Part shown: positions 32,851-41,430 of the stretch, in pieces
Layout of the letters: every line of letters begins with the position of its first letter
Position numbering within the stretch: the first letter of the stretch is position 1
Origin: Solitalea canadensis DSM 3403
GTDB taxonomy: Bacteria > Bacteroidota > Bacteroidia > Sphingobacteriales > Sphingobacteriaceae
Reading direction: 5' to 3'
NCBI RefSeq assembly: GCF_000242635.2
Contig: NC_017770.1
Coordinates: forward strand, 4,910,669-4,974,668
Length of the DNA: 64,000 bases
The notes under the pieces: generated by a model
What the model was told of the DNA's origin: nothing
Database searches by the model: none
What the model saw: the letters and a program-made list of their open reading frames with translations, nothing else
Program-made: the position numbers and the translations under genes

Positions 32851-33729
32851 TCAAATACGATCAAATGCGTCGATATAGCTTTTTTCGCTTGCATTAAGTA
32901 CTCTCACGTTTCTGAATCGGGCATATCGGGCCAAAATTTTGTAACTATAAAATGCTTTCGACAATGAGTTAAAAAAGCTATGAATGCCATATTCCTCTGA
33001 ATTAAAAGCCCTGCTTTTCATATTTATTGTTTTCCCCTGCTGATTATAGAAATGCTTGTCTTGGGTAATGACATCATTATGTTCATCAACAGAAATTTGT
33101 TCATGCCATGAATGATCTGCTCCTAGAATATAGATTTCCTTGAATTGCATATTCGTCGCTATGAAAATGTTGGCAGCTAATATATTCTGGCATTGAGGCA
33201 TCGCTAAATTGCGCTTAAAGAAGCTGAATTTAATTTTCTCGTAGCCTTCAAAAACAACGTAGTTATAAAAATGAAGTTGGATGTTTTTATTTAGTTGAGG
33301 AAGACTCGTTATAAAGGTGTTTTTTGCCGATGTTGCGGGAACAAACAAGTCCAAAGGCCAATTAACATCTCCTATAAGGTGCTCATATGTTTTTTTAACA
33401 GACTCAATTGGGGTGTCTGTTCCATTATAGTTACTAAAAAAGGGATCCAGGAAAACGTAATTTTCTGGTTTAAGGTCTGTGAAAACTGCTGCACAAGAAA
33501 AGCTATTTATAGCAAACAATACATTTTGGCGATCATGTAGTTCAGTGGTTAATTTCTCAAGCGAGGAGGCTAATGATGGCCCATTACCTAAGATGTAGCA
33601 TTTTTCAGTGCGTGCTTTTGGAGGCTTCAATCCAAATTTTGAGCGAATTAACACTTTACATATAGAACCTATGGTAACAAAGAATAATCTAAGTTGATAA
33701 AAAACAGCATTGACAATTTTTTCAATCAT
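32851..33729 (-). CDS. MptE/DUF115-like or GT42-like nucleotide-binding protein
   Basis: A 292-residue protein with an N-terminal hydrophobic helix (about residues 8-28), then CYILGNGPSLASSLEKL near residue 45 and FKEIYILGADHSWHEQI in the second half. The GNGPSL loop is shared by MptE/DUF115 proteins and by GT42 sialyltransferases, both of which have a second GxDH/GxDF motif as here. In this position between a methyltransferase and an acetyltransferase gene of a polysaccharide cluster, a glycosyltransferase role is reasonable but unproven. The alternative is a phosphotransferase related to MptE. Confidence 0.6.
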   Translation of the reverse strand: MIEKIVNAVFYQLRLFFVTIGSICKVLIRSKFGLKPPKARTEKCYILGNGPSLASSLEKLTTELHDRQNVLFAINSFSCAAVFTDLKPENYVFLDPFFSNYNGTDTPIESVKKTYEHLIGDVNWPLDLFVPATSAKNTFITSLPQLNKNIQLHFYNYVVFEGYEKIKFSFFKRNLAMPQCQNILAANIFIATNMQFKEIYILGADHSWHEQISVDEHNDVITQDKHFYNQQGKTINMKSRAFNSEEYGIHSFFNSLSKAFYSYKILARYARFRNVRVLNASEKSYIDAFDRI

Positions 33730-33735
33730 GATAAT

Positions 33736-34500
33736 TTACTTCTTACTACCCCAGATAAAAATGTAAGGAGATAATAGTCTACTTTCTACCGGAATAATCT
33801 TAGTAAACACCTTTCCGGAGAGCCAGCAAAGTTTAAATAAAAATTTCACAATTGCCGATTGTTCTTTTTTGTTTTCAAGCCAGATAGAGAATTTACCATA
33901 ATATCCATACTCTTTCACTTCTAATCCGAGCTCTTCATAGATACTTTTCAAAAGCTCAGGATTCATAGAATTGATATTATGCTTGTCGTAATTATTACGG
34001 TCGAATTTTCGTTGAAACCATCCATTTACACCGGTAAAGTTGGGTAAGGTTAGGAGAAGAACTCCGTTTTGGTCCATAAAGTCTACATGACGCTTGATAA
34101 TGTCTTTTGTATCCTGAAAATGTTCGATCAATCCACAGGAAAAAACTAAGTCAAACTTTTCTCTTTCTCCTTCATCAAATAAATCACCCTGGATAAAACG
34201 AATGCTATTCTCTGGGATATTGTTAAACTTTTCAAGGTTATTAATAATACCTGAATGAATAAAGAAATCAAGCAATGTTGTTTTCTTTTTCAGGTATTTG
34301 GTAAGAAACAAAGAAAAATAGCCGGGAAAACCACCCAGTTCTATTGCTGATTTAACAGGTTTGGCTTCGCAAACTCTCCCGAAGATTGGAGAGAATACGT
34401 AATTGATATCTATTTCGTGTAAAATATCTGTTTTAGTCTCCCAATAGTTAGACCAGAACGCTTGGTCGGTTAGCTTATTTTCTGCGGTTTCTGCTTCCAT
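33736..34500 (-). CDS. Class I SAM-dependent methyltransferase
   Basis: A 254-residue Rossmann-fold methyltransferase. Motif I is AIELGGFPGYFSLFL near residue 50, an acidic residue follows at the end of beta2 (TTLLDFF), and the post-motif region reads FDLVFSCGLIEHFQD with the next strand GVLLLTLPNF. It has no membrane segment. It lies 6 bp upstream of the GNGPSL-type protein gene and is probably co-transcribed with it; the substrate may be a sugar of the surface glycan. Divergent from the GT4 gene. Confidence 0.85.
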   Translation of the reverse strand: MEAETAENKLTDQAFWSNYWETKTDILHEIDINYVFSPIFGRVCEAKPVKSAIELGGFPGYFSLFLTKYLKKKTTLLDFFIHSGIINNLEKFNNIPENSIRFIQGDLFDEGEREKFDLVFSCGLIEHFQDTKDIIKRHVDFMDQNGVLLLTLPNFTGVNGWFQRKFDRNNYDKHNINSMNPELLKSIYEELGLEVKEYGYYGKFSIWLENKKEQSAIVKFLFKLCWLSGKVFTKIIPVESRLLSPYIFIWGSKK

Positions 34501-34612
34501 TCTCTAACAAGAAAATTAATGGTTCGAATATGTACTTTTGTTTAGATACTTTATAGTTGAAAAGAGCCTGTAAGATTACGGATAATTTGAGAAAAAGCGA
34601 ATCAGATAGTTA

Positions 34613-35863
34613 ATGAAAATACTACATATTAATAGTTATGATGGAAGTGGTGGTGCTGCGCGAGCTGCATTGCGGCTAAATGAGGCATTAAAAATACAAG
34701 GAATACAAAGTGAGTTAATCGTTAACTATAAGTATGGCAATGATCCGGAAATCAAAACCTTTTCGGATAGCAAACTTTCGAAGCTTTACTCCTTATTTCT
34801 TATCGGATTAGAACAGGTTCTTACCAAACTTCAGATCAAGAACATTAAAGTGCCTTTTTCCATTCCATTTATAGGTAAAAGTATTGAGCACCATCCTGCT
34901 GTTCAAAATGCGGATATTCTTCATTTACATTGGACTAATCAAGGTTTTTTGACTGTCTCATCATTGAAAAAACTCTTAGCATCAGGTAAACCGGTAGTGT
35001 GGACATTTCATGATAGTTATGCTTTTACCGGAGGATGTCATGTTCGTTATACGTGCGAAAATTATAAACAGGAGTGTGGCAATTGTCCGGTTGTAAAAAA
35101 TGCCCATGCTAATGATGTATCACACCGCTTTTGGAAGAAGAAGCAAGAAGTGTATTCACAATATCGGTTTTCAATAGTAACTCCAAGCAACTGGCTGGGA
35201 AGGGCTGTAAAATCGAGTTCTCTGTTAAGTGACTTTTCATTAAATGTGATTCCTAATGCGATTAATGCCGAATTGTTTCGTCCCTTGGATAAAAAAGAGG
35301 CACGAAAACTATTAGGATTACCTGAAGATAAGTTTATTATGTTGAGTGGATTCATGCCTTCAAAGGTTGATAAGCATAAAGGAACTTCCTATTTGGCAGA
35401 AGCCATAGAGATTTTGGCTGATCAGATTGATCACGAAAAAATAGAGTTGGTAATTTTCGGAAATAAAACCGGTGCAGAGTTAATCGATTTTAAGCTCAAA
35501 GCATCTTATTTGGGTACAATCAGTAATGATGAGTTATTAACCGTTGTTTATTCTGCAGCCGATGTGTTTTTAACAACTACACTTGAAGATAATTTACCTA
35601 ATACTGTTATGGAGAGTCTTTCTTGTGGAACACCGGTGGTTTCTTTTATTACTGGAGGTGTGCCCGATATGGTAAAGCATAGGGAGAATGGTTATTTGGC
35701 GATATATAAATCTGCAGAAGATTTTGCAAAGGGCATTACGTGGGTAATGGATCATGAAAATAAATCAACATTAAATCATCAGGCCAGGGAAACTGTACTT
35801 GCCAATTTTAGCTTGGAGGTTGTTGCCAAAAAGCATATTGAACTTTATAGAACACTCATTTAA
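34613..35863 (+). CDS. Family 4 glycosyltransferase
   Basis: A 416-residue GT-B fold glycosyltransferase. The N-terminal domain opens LHINSYDGSGGAARAALRLNEAL; the C-terminal domain carries LEDNLPNTVMESLSCGTPVVSF, whose Glu-x7-Glu-like motif binds the nucleotide-sugar donor (retaining GT4). An inserted Cys-rich stretch (YTCENYKQECGNCPVV) resembles a small metal-binding hairpin seen in some GT4 enzymes. Paired with the GT2 gene 9 bp downstream; both likely assemble the same glycan. The specific sugar is unknown. Confidence 0.9.
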   Translation: MKILHINSYDGSGGAARAALRLNEALKIQGIQSELIVNYKYGNDPEIKTFSDSKLSKLYSLFLIGLEQVLTKLQIKNIKVPFSIPFIGKSIEHHPAVQNADILHLHWTNQGFLTVSSLKKLLASGKPVVWTFHDSYAFTGGCHVRYTCENYKQECGNCPVVKNAHANDVSHRFWKKKQEVYSQYRFSIVTPSNWLGRAVKSSSLLSDFSLNVIPNAINAELFRPLDKKEARKLLGLPEDKFIMLSGFMPSKVDKHKGTSYLAEAIEILADQIDHEKIELVIFGNKTGAELIDFKLKASYLGTISNDELLTVVYSAADVFLTTTLEDNLPNTVMESLSCGTPVVSFITGGVPDMVKHRENGYLAIYKSAEDFAKGITWVMDHENKSTLNHQARETVLANFSLEVVAKKHIELYRTLI

Positions 35864-35872
35864 TACTTACAT

Positions 35873-36664
35873 ATGCAGGGCGGATACAGAAATAAGCAAG
35901 ATTTAAATTATGAGGCCAAGCCGGTTTTAAGCGTTATCACGATTGTTTATAACGGATCGGGTTTTATTGAACGAACCATAAAGAGTGTTGTTAATCAATC
36001 TTATAAAAATATTGAATATATAATTATCGATGGGGCTTCAAAAGACAATACACTTGAAATTGTGAAGCGTTACGAGGAAAATATAGCTCTTTGGATCTCT
36101 GAAAAAGATAAAGGCATATATGATGCAATGAATAAAGGATTGCAATTAGCAAAAGGTGATTATGTAATCTTTATGAATGCTGGAGATCAATTTCATAATG
36201 AGACAACAGTTAAACGTATTTTTACCACTAATGCTAATGCTGATATTTATTATGGTGATACATTGATTGTGGATGATGAAGGGAGAAGTTTGGGTCCCAG
36301 ACGTTTACGTCCACCTGAAAAACTTACATGGAAAAGCTTTCGAATGGGAATGCTTGTATGTCATCAATCGTTTATTGTAAAACGAACGCTTGCTCCTTTA
36401 TATGATCTCAATTATAAAATCGCAGCAGATATCGACTGGTGTATAAAATGTATGAAGCAAGCAAAAACACTTGAGAATGTACATTTCTATATTGCTAATT
36501 ACCTATCGGGCGGTGCCTCATGGCAGAACCAAAAGAAAGCATTAAATGAGCGCTTCAATATTATGAAGAAGCACTACGGAATAGTTTCGGTGATTTCATC
36601 GCACATGGCTATTGTAGCCAGATTTGCTGTTCAGAAAATTCAAGGCGGAAAAATGACAAATTAA
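35873..36664 (+). CDS. Family 2 glycosyltransferase
   Basis: A 263-residue GT-A fold glycosyltransferase. LSVITIVYNGSGFIERTIKSV opens the domain, IIDGASKDNTLEIV binds the nucleotide, and the metal-binding acidic motif falls in FMNAGDQFH. The later AADIDWCIKCMKQ supplies the catalytic Asp region. It resembles the short WcaA/colanic-acid-type GT2 enzymes. It starts 9 bp after the GT4 stop, so is translationally close to it. A strong terminator follows. Confidence 0.91.
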   Translation: MQGGYRNKQDLNYEAKPVLSVITIVYNGSGFIERTIKSVVNQSYKNIEYIIIDGASKDNTLEIVKRYEENIALWISEKDKGIYDAMNKGLQLAKGDYVIFMNAGDQFHNETTVKRIFTTNANADIYYGDTLIVDDEGRSLGPRRLRPPEKLTWKSFRMGMLVCHQSFIVKRTLAPLYDLNYKIAADIDWCIKCMKQAKTLENVHFYIANYLSGGASWQNQKKALNERFNIMKKHYGIVSVISSHMAIVARFAVQKIQGGKMTN

Positions 36665-36679
36665 TAGTTCTACTATCAT

Positions 36680-36723
36680 AAAAGCAAAAAGCGGTTTCTG
36701 AATGAAACCGCTCTTTGCTTTTA
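36680..36723 (+). terminator. Terminator of the GT4-GT2 unit
   Basis: Long dyad AAAGCAAAAAGCGGTTTC / GAAACCGCTCTTTGCTTT with a 5-base loop. A/T flanks on both sides would let it act in both directions. Confidence 0.85.
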
Positions 36724-36732
36724 TATAATTTC

Positions 36733-36770
36733 TTAGGAGTGACTCAAGGCTTATAACTCAAGACTCCTTA
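36733..36770. repeat. GACTCAAGACT-family short dyad
   Basis: TTAGGAGTGACTCAAGGC... and ...CTCAAGACTCCTTA: the ends AGGAGT/ACTCCT pair, and the interior carries two CTCAAG motifs. It lies between the GT2 terminator and the YfhO stop. Confidence 0.65.
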
Positions 36771-36776
36771 CTAAAA

Positions 36777-39260
36777 TTAAGCTTCAACTTTCTCGGGAGT
36801 TTCGTTTTTCTTTTTTCTAAGGTTAACAAATATAGCTCCTGCTAAACCTGCAACTAACAAGATTGAAAAAGCTAAAGAGATTTTCTCTCCTGTATAATAA
36901 GATTTAGGCTCAAATCTGAATTCAATTGTATGCTTACCTGGTTCTAATTGCATCCCACGTAATAAGAAATCTACACGGAAATACTTATGTGGTTTTCCAT
37001 CAACAAATGCATCCCATCCTTTTGCATAGTAAATATCTGAGAATACTGCTAGTTGGTTAGTTGATGAATTAGATTCATACACTAATTTTTCAGGATGATA
37101 GCTAACCAATTTAATAGTAGCAGTAGTGTCAAAATCCATTTTGGTAATATCTACATCCTTGCGGAAATCTTCACCAATGATAGCAGACGTTTTGGGATTA
37201 ACATGATCTAAAGCAGCTAACTCTTCGTTTGCATTGTTTGCAAATTTAACACCGCTTACAAACCATGCATTACCCAAAGCTTGGTCATTATGGACTACTC
37301 GGGCTCCTTTTGCACTATCAGGCATTATAATGTATTTAGTGTTAAGCATGTTAAATGCCCAAGGATTACCTTTAACCAATTGACTATCGATCAAGTTTTG
37401 ATAACGTTTCAATTTAGCTGCATGGTAACCTCCAATACTTTTGTGAAATCTTGAAGTTGCAGGGTTCGCAAAAGCATTGCCTATCATATCATAAACACGA
37501 TAGTATGGATCTGGATCTTGTTTAATCTGAAGGTCTACTTCACGAGGTTGAGTTGCTTGAGATAGCATACGTTTCTCTGTAAAATTTTCATCTTTCAGGT
37601 AACGTTTATCAATACCCCACATGTCAATTACTAATGCTAAAACTAATGCTAAAGCAGCATACTGAGCTTTGATCTTTTCTGTAACAAATGCCCAAATTAT
37701 ACCAGCAGCAATAAGAACGAATACTAACGAACGGAATGCGTCAATACGAGCAATATTTAAACGATCTGCCTCAACCGCTGCCATTAGTGAATTACCAACA
37801 TCCTTGCCGCCCATAGCTTGCAACTGAGCTAACAAATTAGCATCGTTAGGCGATTGAGCCGATAAGAATAAGCCCGGCAGTGCAGTAAAGATTAATAAAA
37901 TTCCTCCAACACCATAAACAGTATATTTAAGGTTTTTTAATATCTTTTCTTTAGCAATTTTGCCTTCAAAAATTTGGTTAAGAAGGATCATTGCTAAAAG
38001 AGGAATCATAATTCCTGCAATAACCAATATTGATTCAACAGCGCGGAATTTGCTATAAAGAGGGAAATAGTCAAAGAAAATATCTGAGAACCACTGGAAG
38101 TTTTTGCCCCATGATAATAGGATGCTTAATAAGGTTGCAATAGCAATACCCCATTTTAAGCCACCTTTTACTAAGCTTAAACCCAGGATAAATAAAAAGA
38201 CAACAATAGCCCCGAAGTAATATGGGCCCGATGTAAACGGTTTGTCGCCCCAATAGCGTGCAGCTCCTCCAATTTGGGCTGCTATTTGAGTAGCATCCTG
38301 AGGTGGAACGTTGTTTTTAATAAGTTCAGCGTATACTTTAGATTTAGGAGTAAATGGAATTCCGTTAGCTCCACCATATGCATCGGGAATAAGAAATGTA
38401 ATTGATTCTCCAACTCCCTGACTCCATTGATAAGCATATTCTTTATCAAGCCCTTTAGAAGCTTTTGTAGTAGCTGCTGCCTGCACAAGATCAGATTTGC
38501 CACGAATAGTCTCATTAGCATATTCATAGTTAACCCAAAGTGTGCCGAAGTTTACACCAACACCAATTATAACACCTGCTAATAGGGTAACTCCAGATTT
38601 TACAAAGTCAACGATGCGTTTTTGGTGGATAGCTTCTACTAATTCTGCTATAACAATCACTAAAATACCTATCATTAAATAATAAGTCATTTGTAAGTGA
38701 TTTGAGCGAATTTCCAAGGCTAAAAATAAGGCTAATAATGAGGCTCCTGCCAGGCGTTTGCCTCGGAAGGACATTATCACAGCACCTAAAATAGGGGCAA
38801 AAAAGGCAATAGCTAATGCTTTACCTGTATGTCCTGCCTCAATGATAATAAAGTTATAGGATGCAAAACCAATGGCAATTGCTCCTAAAAAACTCAACCA
38901 AGGTTTAAAGCGAAGCATTCTGAATAAAAAGAAACCTCCGAATAAATACAACAATACAAAGTTGATTGGATTCGGGAATACTTTATTCCAGATATCAATA
39001 ACGTGAGAAGCTATATTGGCCGGATATTGTGTCCATATTTGATAAGATGGCATACCTCCAAACATAGAGTTGGTCCAAAGTGGGCCTTTTCCATCCTTTT
39101 TGTAATCCATTATTTCCTGTTGAACAGAGCCTGCGTTCATAACGTCGCCCTGTATGAGCTTTTTGCCTTGAACAACCGGGCTGAAATAAATGAAACAAAT
39201 TACAACAAACAGCAAGAGGGCCAATAGATTAGGCCAATTTTTCTTAAACCACTGGGTCAT
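36777..39260 (-). CDS. YfhO-family membrane protein
   Basis: An 827-residue polytopic membrane protein with an N-terminal GT-C-like membrane block (about 12 segments), a soluble segment around residues 590-790, and a final membrane helix with a Lys-rich tail. YfhO in Bacillus and Listeria helps glycosylate lipoteichoic acid using lipid-linked sugars. The topology here fits a lipid-linked-sugar glycosyltransferase, but the acceptor in Gram-negative Bacteroidota is not known. It is on the opposite strand to the GT4/GT2 pair, and upstream lies the terminator of the next gene. Confidence 0.88.
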   Translation of the reverse strand: MTQWFKKNWPNLLALLLFVVICFIYFSPVVQGKKLIQGDVMNAGSVQQEIMDYKKDGKGPLWTNSMFGGMPSYQIWTQYPANIASHVIDIWNKVFPNPINFVLLYLFGGFFLFRMLRFKPWLSFLGAIAIGFASYNFIIIEAGHTGKALAIAFFAPILGAVIMSFRGKRLAGASLLALFLALEIRSNHLQMTYYLMIGILVIVIAELVEAIHQKRIVDFVKSGVTLLAGVIIGVGVNFGTLWVNYEYANETIRGKSDLVQAAATTKASKGLDKEYAYQWSQGVGESITFLIPDAYGGANGIPFTPKSKVYAELIKNNVPPQDATQIAAQIGGAARYWGDKPFTSGPYYFGAIVVFLFILGLSLVKGGLKWGIAIATLLSILLSWGKNFQWFSDIFFDYFPLYSKFRAVESILVIAGIMIPLLAMILLNQIFEGKIAKEKILKNLKYTVYGVGGILLIFTALPGLFLSAQSPNDANLLAQLQAMGGKDVGNSLMAAVEADRLNIARIDAFRSLVFVLIAAGIIWAFVTEKIKAQYAALALVLALVIDMWGIDKRYLKDENFTEKRMLSQATQPREVDLQIKQDPDPYYRVYDMIGNAFANPATSRFHKSIGGYHAAKLKRYQNLIDSQLVKGNPWAFNMLNTKYIIMPDSAKGARVVHNDQALGNAWFVSGVKFANNANEELAALDHVNPKTSAIIGEDFRKDVDITKMDFDTTATIKLVSYHPEKLVYESNSSTNQLAVFSDIYYAKGWDAFVDGKPHKYFRVDFLLRGMQLEPGKHTIEFRFEPKSYYTGEKISLAFSILLVAGLAGAIFVNLRKKKNETPEKVEA

Positions 39261-39395
39261 TTTTTTTGGTCTTTAACATGTTAAAACGGCCAAATATAGA
39301 AAAATGAATTAACTGTAAAAGGAATGTTATGCCAACTAAGTTTCGAACATGCGGTTGGCTGCTAAAAAAAGAAAATTATGTAGTATCTAAAAATG

Positions 39396-39430
39396 ACAAA
39401 ACCGTCCTGGCTTAGGCGAGACGGTTTTGT
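39396..39430 (-). terminator. Terminator of the acidic ExoX-C-like gene
   Basis: Perfect 11-bp stem ACAAAACCGTC / GACGGTTTTGT with a 13-base loop, just beyond the stop of the minus-strand gene at 39449. The rest of 39261-39448 holds nothing recognisable. Confidence 0.75.
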
Positions 39431-39448
39431 TATTATATTATAAATTCA

Positions 39449-39994
39449 TTAATTCCATTCGTCTTCTTCATCATAATTTCCATCCCAATCATCTTCTTCC
39501 GAGTCTAATCTCTCAAATGGAAAATCTTCTAGCGCATCGTCGTCTTCAAGCAAGTCGTCATCAACGTTTTCAGCCGACTTAGGTGTATGAGGTTGTTTCG
39601 TTCCTGGAAATTCGCCTTTAACTTCGGCTTCAAGACTTGCAGCCTCAAGACTTAAAATATCGTCTGCATCATCGTCTTCTGGCAAACCAAATTCATCTTT
39701 CCAAGCTTGTTCATCGAAATAATCATAAGTTCCTTCTTCGTCGTCTTCGTCAATATCCATTTCTTGTTTCCATGCAGAATGCTTATCAGCAAGGTTTTGA
39801 AGTGCAATTGCAGAAAGATCCAATTCGGGGTTTAATTTCTTTAAATCTTCAATCACCGGTCCTGCTATGAAAAAATCTTTCTCATTGATAGAGCAGGTAT
39901 TAATATATTCCGGATCGATTTTAACAACGTCTTGTAACGTTTTTCCTTCGTACTTGCCAAATTTAAATTCCGATTCCAGATCGTAAAACTTCAT
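39449..39994 (-). CDS. Acidic protein with an ExoX-like C-terminal domain
   Basis: A 181-residue, strongly acidic protein. The first 60 residues (SEFKFGKYEGKTLQDVVKIDPEYINTC split over residues 8-34) match the small domain found at the C-terminus of exodeoxyribonuclease X and in stand-alone bacterial proteins. The rest is low-complexity, rich in Asp and Glu (for example DIDEDDEEGTYDYFDE and DDDLLEDDDALEDF). No nuclease active site is present. Function unknown; the acidic tail could mimic DNA or bind a basic partner. It follows the DUF4834 gene on the same strand by about 40 bp. Confidence 0.72.
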   Translation of the reverse strand: MKFYDLESEFKFGKYEGKTLQDVVKIDPEYINTCSINEKDFFIAGPVIEDLKKLNPELDLSAIALQNLADKHSAWKQEMDIDEDDEEGTYDYFDEQAWKDEFGLPEDDDADDILSLEAASLEAEVKGEFPGTKQPHTPKSAENVDDDLLEDDDALEDFPFERLDSEEDDWDGNYDEEDEWN

Positions 39995-40036
39995 GTTTGT
40001 TTTATTAGGTGTTTAAATGATTTGAGCGTTATTGAA

Positions 40037-40315
40037 TTATTTCACTTCTTCGTAATCAACAAACTCCCCAGCATTATCTAAATTAGGTTTGCGTTTGGCT
40101 GGTTGTTGAGGTGTTTGGTCCACATACATTTCGCCTTCTCTTTTGTTATTAGTAGCAGCATATTGTTGCTGCTGTTGACGATAGAAATTTTCTGCTTGTT
40201 GACTTGCTTTATTAACAACCTTACGGAAAATAAACGGAGCAGCCAACCTCAATAGCATTCTTAACAACCAAAATATCAGGATAAGTTCAAGTATGAATTT
40301 GAGTATCGTTCCCAT
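40037..40315 (-). CDS. DUF4834 family small membrane protein
   Basis: A 92-residue protein with one N-terminal membrane segment (about residues 4-28, LKFILELILIFWLLRMLLRL) and a Gln-rich, basic cytoplasmic tail ending in DNAGEFVDYEEVK. The conserved hydrophobic start and the C-terminal acidic EFVDYEEVK motif fit DUF4834, a family confined to Bacteroidota with no known role. It is first of a two-gene minus-strand unit, divergent from the L,D-transpeptidase gene at 40612. Confidence 0.78.
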   Translation of the reverse strand: MGTILKFILELILIFWLLRMLLRLAAPFIFRKVVNKASQQAENFYRQQQQQYAATNNKREGEMYVDQTPQQPAKRKPNLDNAGEFVDYEEVK

Positions 40316-40611
40316 TTAAAAGATAATATAAAATACAAAAATACGACTATTAACGATTTTCAACGTCAATTGATTGTAACGATTGGGAAATACTAATTAT
40401 TTGGTCCTGAATTGATTGATGTTGAGGCAATTTTAAATTGTATAATAAGTGTAGAATAATATCTACACTTATTAATTCAATTAAAGGGTTAATAAAATTT
40501 ATTTTTTATTTAGAATAAATTACCATAAATTAACTTTCAATTATTTGTAACCCAGCGCTTTATATTGTCGTAAAAAACATTGTTTGTAAACTTAAAACTG
40601 GAGAACTTATA
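40316..40611. other. Divergent intergenic region upstream of DUF4834 and an L,D-transpeptidase
   Basis: About 296 bp of AT-rich DNA. The only structured element seen is the dyad at 40444-40473. I did not find a convincing TAnnTTTG box. A GGAG-type ribosome site (TGGAGAAC) precedes the transpeptidase ATG by about 12 bp. Confidence 0.55.
40444..40473. promoter_or_regulatory. Perfect 12-bp inverted repeat (possible operator)
   Basis: AATAAGTGTAGA / TCTACACTTATT separated by 6 bp, in a divergent gap, so no transcript should be ending there. There is no T-run. The size and symmetry suit a dimeric regulator site; an RNA hairpin in a long leader is the alternative. Confidence 0.45.
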
Positions 40612-41325
40612 ATGAAAAGTAAAGTAGGGATATCATTATTATTGGTTTTCACACTTTTATCAGGAAATACCTACTCAGAGTATTACCTGAATTCTAAGGT
40701 CAACGCAGCTCTAACAGTAACAGAAAAGAAAGCTGACGAGAGTGCCATTGAGGCCGAATTAATCTACAGTACAGTAGGACTAGACCGCTATATTAATAAA
40801 GATATCTGGAATTATGCACTAATTGGTTTCAGAAAGATAAATCCTCAAAAACAAATATTAGCAATTATAGATTTTAATAAGCCTTCAAATGAAGAGCGTC
40901 TATTTATCGTAGATGTAGCTAAAAAAGTTTTATTGTTCCATACTTTGGTTGCACATGGTAAGAATTCGGGAGGTGAATACGCGACTAACTTTTCCAATAC
41001 TGAGGGGTCATTGAAAAGTAGTTTAGGCTTTTATCTAACCGGTCAAACCATTATTAGCCCTAAACACGGTTATGCAATGTTATTGAATGGTTTGGAAAGA
41101 GGAATTAATGATAATGCTCGTGATCGTGAAATAATTGTACATTCAGCAGATTATGTTTCACAATCATTCATTGCCCGCAATGGCATGTTAGGTCGCAGTT
41201 GGGGATGTCCGGCTTTGCCTAAAGAACTTAATAAGCAAATTATCGATGTGATAAAGGGAGGTGCAGTATTGTTTATTGCTGGAAATAACCAGTCTTATTA
41301 TCAAAAATCAGCTTACTTGCATTAG
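40612..41325 (+). CDS. Murein L,D-transpeptidase catalytic domain protein (YkuD_2 type)
   Basis: A 237-residue exported protein with an N-terminal signal peptide (VGISLLLVFTLLSGNTYS). The catalytic region has LVAHGKNSGG, the His-bearing EIIVHSADY, and the cysteine in GRSWGCPALPKE, the pattern of the YkuD_2 subgroup. These enzymes form 3-3 crosslinks in peptidoglycan or attach proteins. It is followed by a terminator and then a YcbB-type L,D-transpeptidase gene, giving two different transpeptidase types in a row. Confidence 0.86.
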   Translation: MKSKVGISLLLVFTLLSGNTYSEYYLNSKVNAALTVTEKKADESAIEAELIYSTVGLDRYINKDIWNYALIGFRKINPQKQILAIIDFNKPSNEERLFIVDVAKKVLLFHTLVAHGKNSGGEYATNFSNTEGSLKSSLGFYLTGQTIISPKHGYAMLLNGLERGINDNARDREIIVHSADYVSQSFIARNGMLGRSWGCPALPKELNKQIIDVIKGGAVLFIAGNNQSYYQKSAYLH

Positions 41326-41346
41326 TAGATTAAACCATATATTGTT

Positions 41347-41397
41347 AACGAGCCTCCTTTTTGTTAAATTAAACTAAACAGGAGGTTTCGTTTTTTT
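41347..41397 (+). terminator. Terminator between the two L,D-transpeptidase genes
   Basis: AACGA.CCTCCT / AGGAGG.TTCGTT with a 21-base AT loop, then a run of T. Confidence 0.75.
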
Positions 41398-41430
41398 AAC
41401 TTAGCCCCTATCTAAATTTTCTCTCTCAAA

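Noticed and set aside
39637-39870. 77-codon open frame opposite the acidic ExoX-C-like gene
   Set aside because: It is the antisense of a low-complexity acidic coding sequence; such frames arise by chance and it has no start signal or domain.
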